DNA of 55,385 nt from Deltaproteobacteria bacterium. Lineage in GTDB: Bacteria > Myxococcota_A > UBA796 > GCA-2862545. Under the pieces are notes generated by a model. The model saw only the letters and a list, made by a program, of their open reading frames with translations, searched no databases and was not told the origin of the DNA. Shown here one piece after another: positions 51,836 through 55,385 of this stretch (position 1 is the first letter of the stretch; every line of letters starts with the position of its first letter). A program made the position numbers and the translations under genes. Location: contig SBGP01000105.1 in assembly GCA_006226595.1 (NCBI GenBank), positions 1-55,385 of the forward strand. Reading direction: 5' to 3'.

Positions 51836-53257
51836 ATGTCTGGCCAGACCCTGTCCACGAGCCGACGCGTGCTGATCGCGCTCGCCGGGGTGGCGGCCCT
51901 GCTCGGCGTCGTCGCGCTCCGACCCCAGCCTCCGGCGGTCTCCGAGGAAGAGATGGACGACGCCGATGTGCTCGAGGCGCTCCGCTCGCTCGGCTACGTG
52001 AACGAGGTGCCGGTGCTGAGCAGTCTCGCCGGCAAGAACGGGGTCACCCTCCACGACCCGCAGCGCGCGACTCCGGGCCTCAACGTCTACAACGCCCGCA
52101 ACGACAGCGCGGCCAGGCTCATGGCCAACGACGGGACGGTGGTCCATGAGTGGTCCTCCGACGCGAAGGGCGAGACCTTCACCGAGCTCAAGACGAACCA
52201 TCCCTACCTGCCCGTGCAGTACCTCGGCGGCTGGAACACGGTGCTCGCCACCGACGATGGCGGCCTGCTCGTCATCGGCTCCCACCACATGGTGCTCCGG
52301 CTCGATGCGAAGTCCGAGCTGCTGTGGAAGGCCGATGTCTCGGCGCACCACGACCTGCAGGTGCTGCCGTCGGGGGAGGTGCTGACCCTCACGGACCGCA
52401 TTCGGTTCGTCGACGACGGCGGCGCGCAGGTACCTGTCCAGGACTGCCTGATCACGGTGTTCTCGGCGGAGGGCCAGGTACTGCGCACCGTGTCGCTGTA
52501 CGACGCGCTGCTCACCAGCCCCGACACGGCGGCTCGGGTCGAGAAGGCGCGTGCCGGGATCCGCGCGGGCCTCGACGCGAAGCTCGCCGCCTTCACCGAG
52601 CGCGGTCGCGAGTCCACGGGTCATGGGACCGATGCCGAGCACCAGGCCTTCCTCGACCTGTTCCGGCGTGCCGCGGACCCCGGCGAGCAGGTCCACGAGG
52701 GCGTGCGCAACGTGGTGCTCCACAACACCGCGGCCGACATCTTCCACGCCAACTCCGCTCAGGCCGTCGTGCACGGCATCGACGGACTGTGGGAGCCGGG
52801 CGACTACCTGGTGAGTGTGCGCAACCTCGACCTCGTCGTCGTCATCGGCGCGGAGGACCACGAGGTTCGCTGGTCCTGGGGCCCGGGGGAGATCGAGCAC
52901 CAGCACCACGCGACCCAGCTCGATGACGGCTCGGTCATGCTGTTCGACAACGGGGTGGAGCGCGGCTTCTCCCGCATCCTCGTCGTCGATCCGCGCGATG
53001 ACCACATCGCCTGGCAGTTCACCGCCGACCCGCCATCGGACTTCTTCAGCTCCAGCCGCGGCAGCGTGGTCGCGCTGCCTGGCGGACACGTGCTGGTCTC
53101 GGACACCAACGCGGGACGCGCGTTCGAGCTCACCCCCGAGGGCGAGCGCGTGTGGGAGTACTACGAGCCGCGCGACCTGGTCAGCGGCTACCGCGACGCG
53201 ATCTACCGCATGACCCGCGTCGACCCGTCCTTCGCCGAGCGCGTGGGCGCGCCCTAG
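51836..53257 (+). CDS. Arylsulfotransferase (ASST)-like membrane-anchored propeller
   Basis: A 473-residue protein; ATG 51836 has AAGGAG 5 bases upstream, and TATGAT near 51811 is a likely -10. The N-terminal helix VLIALAGVAALLGVVAL is a membrane anchor. Propeller units match ASST: WSSDAKGETFTELKTNHPYL, ADVSAHHDLQVLPSGEVLTL, NLDLVVVIGAEDHEVRWSWG, EHQHHATQLDDGSVMLFDNG and FSRILVVDPRDDHIAWQFTA. His-rich segments (SAHHD, EHQHH) hold the candidate catalytic histidines of this PAPS-independent family. Near the N-terminus VLEALRSLGYV resembles the closing motif of sulfatases. It likely moves sulfate between aryl groups in the periplasm. Confidence 0.8.
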   Translation: MSGQTLSTSRRVLIALAGVAALLGVVALRPQPPAVSEEEMDDADVLEALRSLGYVNEVPVLSSLAGKNGVTLHDPQRATPGLNVYNARNDSAARLMANDGTVVHEWSSDAKGETFTELKTNHPYLPVQYLGGWNTVLATDDGGLLVIGSHHMVLRLDAKSELLWKADVSAHHDLQVLPSGEVLTLTDRIRFVDDGGAQVPVQDCLITVFSAEGQVLRTVSLYDALLTSPDTAARVEKARAGIRAGLDAKLAAFTERGRESTGHGTDAEHQAFLDLFRRAADPGEQVHEGVRNVVLHNTAADIFHANSAQAVVHGIDGLWEPGDYLVSVRNLDLVVVIGAEDHEVRWSWGPGEIEHQHHATQLDDGSVMLFDNGVERGFSRILVVDPRDDHIAWQFTADPPSDFFSSSRGSVVALPGGHVLVSDTNAGRAFELTPEGERVWEYYEPRDLVSGYRDAIYRMTRVDPSFAERVGAP

Positions 53258-53261
53258 AAGG

Positions 53262-53324
53262 CTGGGGAGAGAGGCCGGGCCGTGGGCCGTCTTGCGACGC
53301 GCCGGGCGGCCGAGTCTCTCCCAG
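53262..53324. terminator. Bidirectional hairpin between convergent genes
   Basis: CTGGGGAGAGA (from 53262) pairs with TCTCTCCCAG (to 53324) over 10 bp with one bulged G, around an inner GC-rich stretch. It fills the gap between the stops of the ASST-like gene and the convergent barrel gene. No clear T-run. Confidence 0.45.
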
Positions 53325-53330
53325 TGACGG

Positions 53331-54560
53331 CTAGAACGCGTAGCGAAGCCCGACCGTGGCGAGGGCATTGTCGTAGCTGAACGGCAGGTCGTAGCCATCC
53401 GGCGCGAGGCCGTTGATTCCGTCGCTGTTCGGGAAGTTCGTGCGGCGGATGAGCACGTCGCCGTCGAGCTCCGCGGTGAGCGCGTCCGAGAGAACCCAGT
53501 CCACGCCGATCGACGTGTGGTAGCGCAGGTCGATGCGCCGCTTGCCGTAGTTCAGCGGCAGGTGGTTGCCGCCCTCGGCGTAGCTGTTGGGGCCGTAGCG
53601 ACGCACGGCCATGTCGCCGCGCCAGCGCAGGCGCACACGGTCGAGGTCGACGTCCGCGCCTAGCGACGGGCGCTGGCCGATGTAGCTGTAGTAGCCCTGG
53701 TACACGTCGGTCTGGGTCTCGAGTTCGTAGCCGATGCGCAGCTCGACGGGGCCATCGCCGGGCGAGAAGCGCGTCTGGACCCAGGGATCGAGCTGCCATC
53801 TCACGAACAGCGGGTTGGCGGCTGTTCCTCCAGGCGTCGCGTGGGTGAGACCGGTGCCGGCGTCGCGGGCATACATGTTCGCGTAGCTGCGGTGGTTGAA
53901 CTTCACGCCTGCGTCCACACGCGTGCGCTCCCCGTCGTGTCGGAGCTGGGCGTGGGCCTCGTGCTGAACGTGGTCGCCGGGGACCACGTGGGTCGGGAAC
54001 TGGGTGGGGTCGTAGTTCGGGTCGTCCACGTAGTTCGCGGTGGTGAACGTGTACCCGAACGAGGTGCGGATGCGGTCACCGATGCGGCTGTCGATCGACC
54101 CTCCGAGGTCCAGCCCGTAGTTGGAGCGCCGGTTGGTGGGAAGTAGCGTGCCGTCGGCCTGCGGCTGGTACACGTCGGGCCACCCCGGTCGCCACGTCAG
54201 GTAGGGCATCGCCTCGACGCCGACCCGCGTCTCCCCGAAGCCGCGGCTCAGCTCGACGCCGCCGCGGGCGCGCAGCTCGGCAAGCGCAAAGCCCCACGTC
54301 TGGCGGTGGGAGAGGTCGACCGGCACCGAGAGGCGCCACTCGCCGGCATCGAGCTCGCCTCGGGCCTCGATCTCGGTGAGCGAGATCACCCCCGAGCCCG
54401 GCGTGAGGCCGTCGCCGTAGAGGAAGCCGACGCCCTGGTACAGGTCCGCACCGGCATCGAGCTCGGCGCGCTCTTGAGGCAACTCCTCCTCGGCGACGCC
54501 GTCCTGGGCGAGCGCGGTGGTGGGCAGGCACAGCGAGAGAACGAACAGGGTGCGGGGCAT
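53331..54560 (-). CDS. Outer-membrane beta-barrel protein, unknown substrate
   Basis: A 409-residue protein with GGAGA before the ATG and a Sec signal (TLFVLSLCLPTTALAQ). After a short acidic lead it consists of alternating strands and turns: EWRLSVPVDLSHRQTWGFAL, GSIDSRIGDRIRTSFGYTFT, HVQHEAHAQLRHDGERTRVD, VELRIGYELETQTDVYQGYY, DRVRLRWRGDMAVRRYGPNS. It ends LATVGLRYAF, with the C-terminal Phe of BAM substrates. About 16-18 strands are likely. Its start shares one base with the stop of the TPR gene (TGATG), so the two are translationally coupled. Confidence 0.85.
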   Translation of the reverse strand: MPRTLFVLSLCLPTTALAQDGVAEEELPQERAELDAGADLYQGVGFLYGDGLTPGSGVISLTEIEARGELDAGEWRLSVPVDLSHRQTWGFALAELRARGGVELSRGFGETRVGVEAMPYLTWRPGWPDVYQPQADGTLLPTNRRSNYGLDLGGSIDSRIGDRIRTSFGYTFTTANYVDDPNYDPTQFPTHVVPGDHVQHEAHAQLRHDGERTRVDAGVKFNHRSYANMYARDAGTGLTHATPGGTAANPLFVRWQLDPWVQTRFSPGDGPVELRIGYELETQTDVYQGYYSYIGQRPSLGADVDLDRVRLRWRGDMAVRRYGPNSYAEGGNHLPLNYGKRRIDLRYHTSIGVDWVLSDALTAELDGDVLIRRTNFPNSDGINGLAPDGYDLPFSYDNALATVGLRYAF

Positions 54561-55385
54561 CAGCTCTCCGAACATTGTTGAAGCAGCCGCGTGGCGGCCG
54601 GGGAGTCGGGTTCGACCGCGAGCGCGGCCTTGGCGTGGCGACGGCAGCCGGCGCCGTCCTCCAGCGCCCACAGGGTGCGAGCGAGTCCGAGGCGCAGCGA
54701 CGCGTCGCCGGGCGTGCGGTCGACGAGCTCGGTGAACTGCGTACGGGCAGCGTCGAGGTCGCCCATGTCCCGCACCAGGCGGGCGAGGGACGCGCGAGGC
54801 GCCTGGCTCTCGGGCGCCTGGGCCACGGCCCGCTCGAGGGCGGCGCGGGCCTCGTCGTCGCGACCTTCGCGCTTGAGGGCGAGGCCGAGGTTGTACCAGC
54901 CCTTGGAGTACTCGGGGTGGAGCGACACGAGCTGTTGGTAGGTCGCAATGGCGCGCTCGGGCTGACCCGCCCTGCCATAGGCCACGCCGAGGTTGAGCAG
55001 GGCCTTTCGGTAGTCCGGGCGCACGGAGAGGGCGGCCTCGTACGCGGTGATGGCTTCGTCGAGGCGGCCGTCGTCGGCGAACAGCCCGCCGAGGTTGAGC
55101 CACGCACCGACGTGATCGTGGTGGACGGCGACGAGGCCTCGCCACGTCGCCTCGGCTTCGGCGACCGCGCCGGTGTCGACGAGCGCCAGCCCGAGGTTGT
55201 TGGATGCCTCGGGGTAGTCGGGGCGTGCCGCGAGAGCGTCGCGGTACGCGCGCACCGCGGCCCCGGGATGCCCCTGACTGCGCTCGAGCAGGCCGAGGTT
55301 GTAGGAGGCTTCCGGGTAGCTGCCTCCCGCGCGTCGAATGGCTTCCTCGTAGGCGGCGCGGGCGTCGGAAGGCCGCTCGGCGGCG
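54560..55385 (-). CDS. TPR protein, N-terminus outside the window
   Basis: Open to the right edge, 274 residues visible. At least seven TPR units follow each other, for example EASYNLGLLERSQGHPGAAV, EASNNLGLALVDTGAVAEAE, KALLNLGVAYGRAGQPERAI and KGWYNLGLALKREGRDDEAR. The protein ends in CRRHAKAALAVEPDSPAATR followed by LLQQCSES, with two Cys that could form a disulfide, so a periplasmic location is possible; the signal lies outside. TPRs are protein-binding scaffolds. Coupling to the beta-barrel gene suggests it helps to assemble or feed that barrel. Confidence 0.9.
   Translation of the reverse strand, partial: AAERPSDARAAYEEAIRRAGGSYPEASYNLGLLERSQGHPGAAVRAYRDALAARPDYPEASNNLGLALVDTGAVAEAEATWRGLVAVHHDHVGAWLNLGGLFADDGRLDEAITAYEAALSVRPDYRKALLNLGVAYGRAGQPERAIATYQQLVSLHPEYSKGWYNLGLALKREGRDDEARAALERAVAQAPESQAPRASLARLVRDMGDLDAARTQFTELVDRTPGDASLRLGLARTLWALEDGAGCRRHAKAALAVEPDSPAATRLLQQCSES

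Overview
The window is very GC-rich, dense bacterial chromosome with almost no foreign-looking sequence. No rRNA, tRNA, CRISPR array, insertion sequence or phage gene was seen. The protein set points to a Myxococcota (former Deltaproteobacteria) lineage, probably an uncultured predatory or soil/aquatic type. Supporting features are: a very large share of secreted lipoproteins; Asp-rich MopE-type calcium-binding repeats and Asp-Thr linkers; a TIGR02147/DUF4423-type regulator; a Ser/Thr kinase fused to an ATPase-like region and TPRs; and C-terminal tags resembling MYXO-CTERM. This assignment is inference from protein families, not from a marker gene.

Layout. 1-7.3 kb: an RRM RNA-binding protein cut by the window edge, secreted proteins, a divergent pair made of an unknown protein and a COG5526-type muramidase with two peptidoglycan-binding domains, a coiled-coil periplasmic protein, and a metallophosphoesterase lipoprotein. 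7.3-14.3 kb: a triple operator array in front of a secreted lipase-like gene and its lipoprotein partner, a PD40 propeller lipoprotein, a quinone-oxidoreductase-like dehydrogenase and a Cys-rich lipoprotein. 14.3-23.4 kb: a dual-specificity phosphatase, Pal, a coupled three-gene family with C-terminal sorting tags and a divergent HTH regulator, a Tat-type ferritin-like lipoprotein pair, a four-copy tandem array of overlapping mini-lipoproteins, a two-gene unit whose second gene shares an N-terminal motif with the 2.3 kb gene, and a junction of gene fragments. 23.4-35.6 kb: DUF2199 protein, GAF histidine kinase, YaeQ, PhoX-like phosphatase, V4R-like protein, a three-gene envelope unit, an isolated CysD, an SDR and the large kinase. 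35.6-41 kb: beta-helix lipoprotein and other envelope proteins, two of them with long hexanucleotide repeats, and one gene broken by an in-frame stop. 41-55.4 kb: an overlapping RND pump / cytochrome P450 / hexapeptide acyltransferase-like / MFS operon, a convergent rifampin-phosphotransferase-like enzyme, an S41 protease lipoprotein, an arylsulfotransferase-like protein, and a beta-barrel coupled to a TPR protein.

How they work together. Most genes build or remodel the cell envelope. Three local systems stand out. (1) Two proteins share an N-terminal GNAFLA motif at the same residue position, and the muramidase has a looser version; this resembles motifs in cargo of extracellular contractile injection systems, though no such apparatus is in the window. 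(2) In the mini-lipoprotein array the last codons of each gene double as the ribosome site and start of the next. (3) The P450 operon combines oxidation, possible acylation and two kinds of efflux. Many genes also carry a TAnnnT element 5-6 bases before a start codon that has no Shine-Dalgarno, which suggests leaderless transcription is common here.
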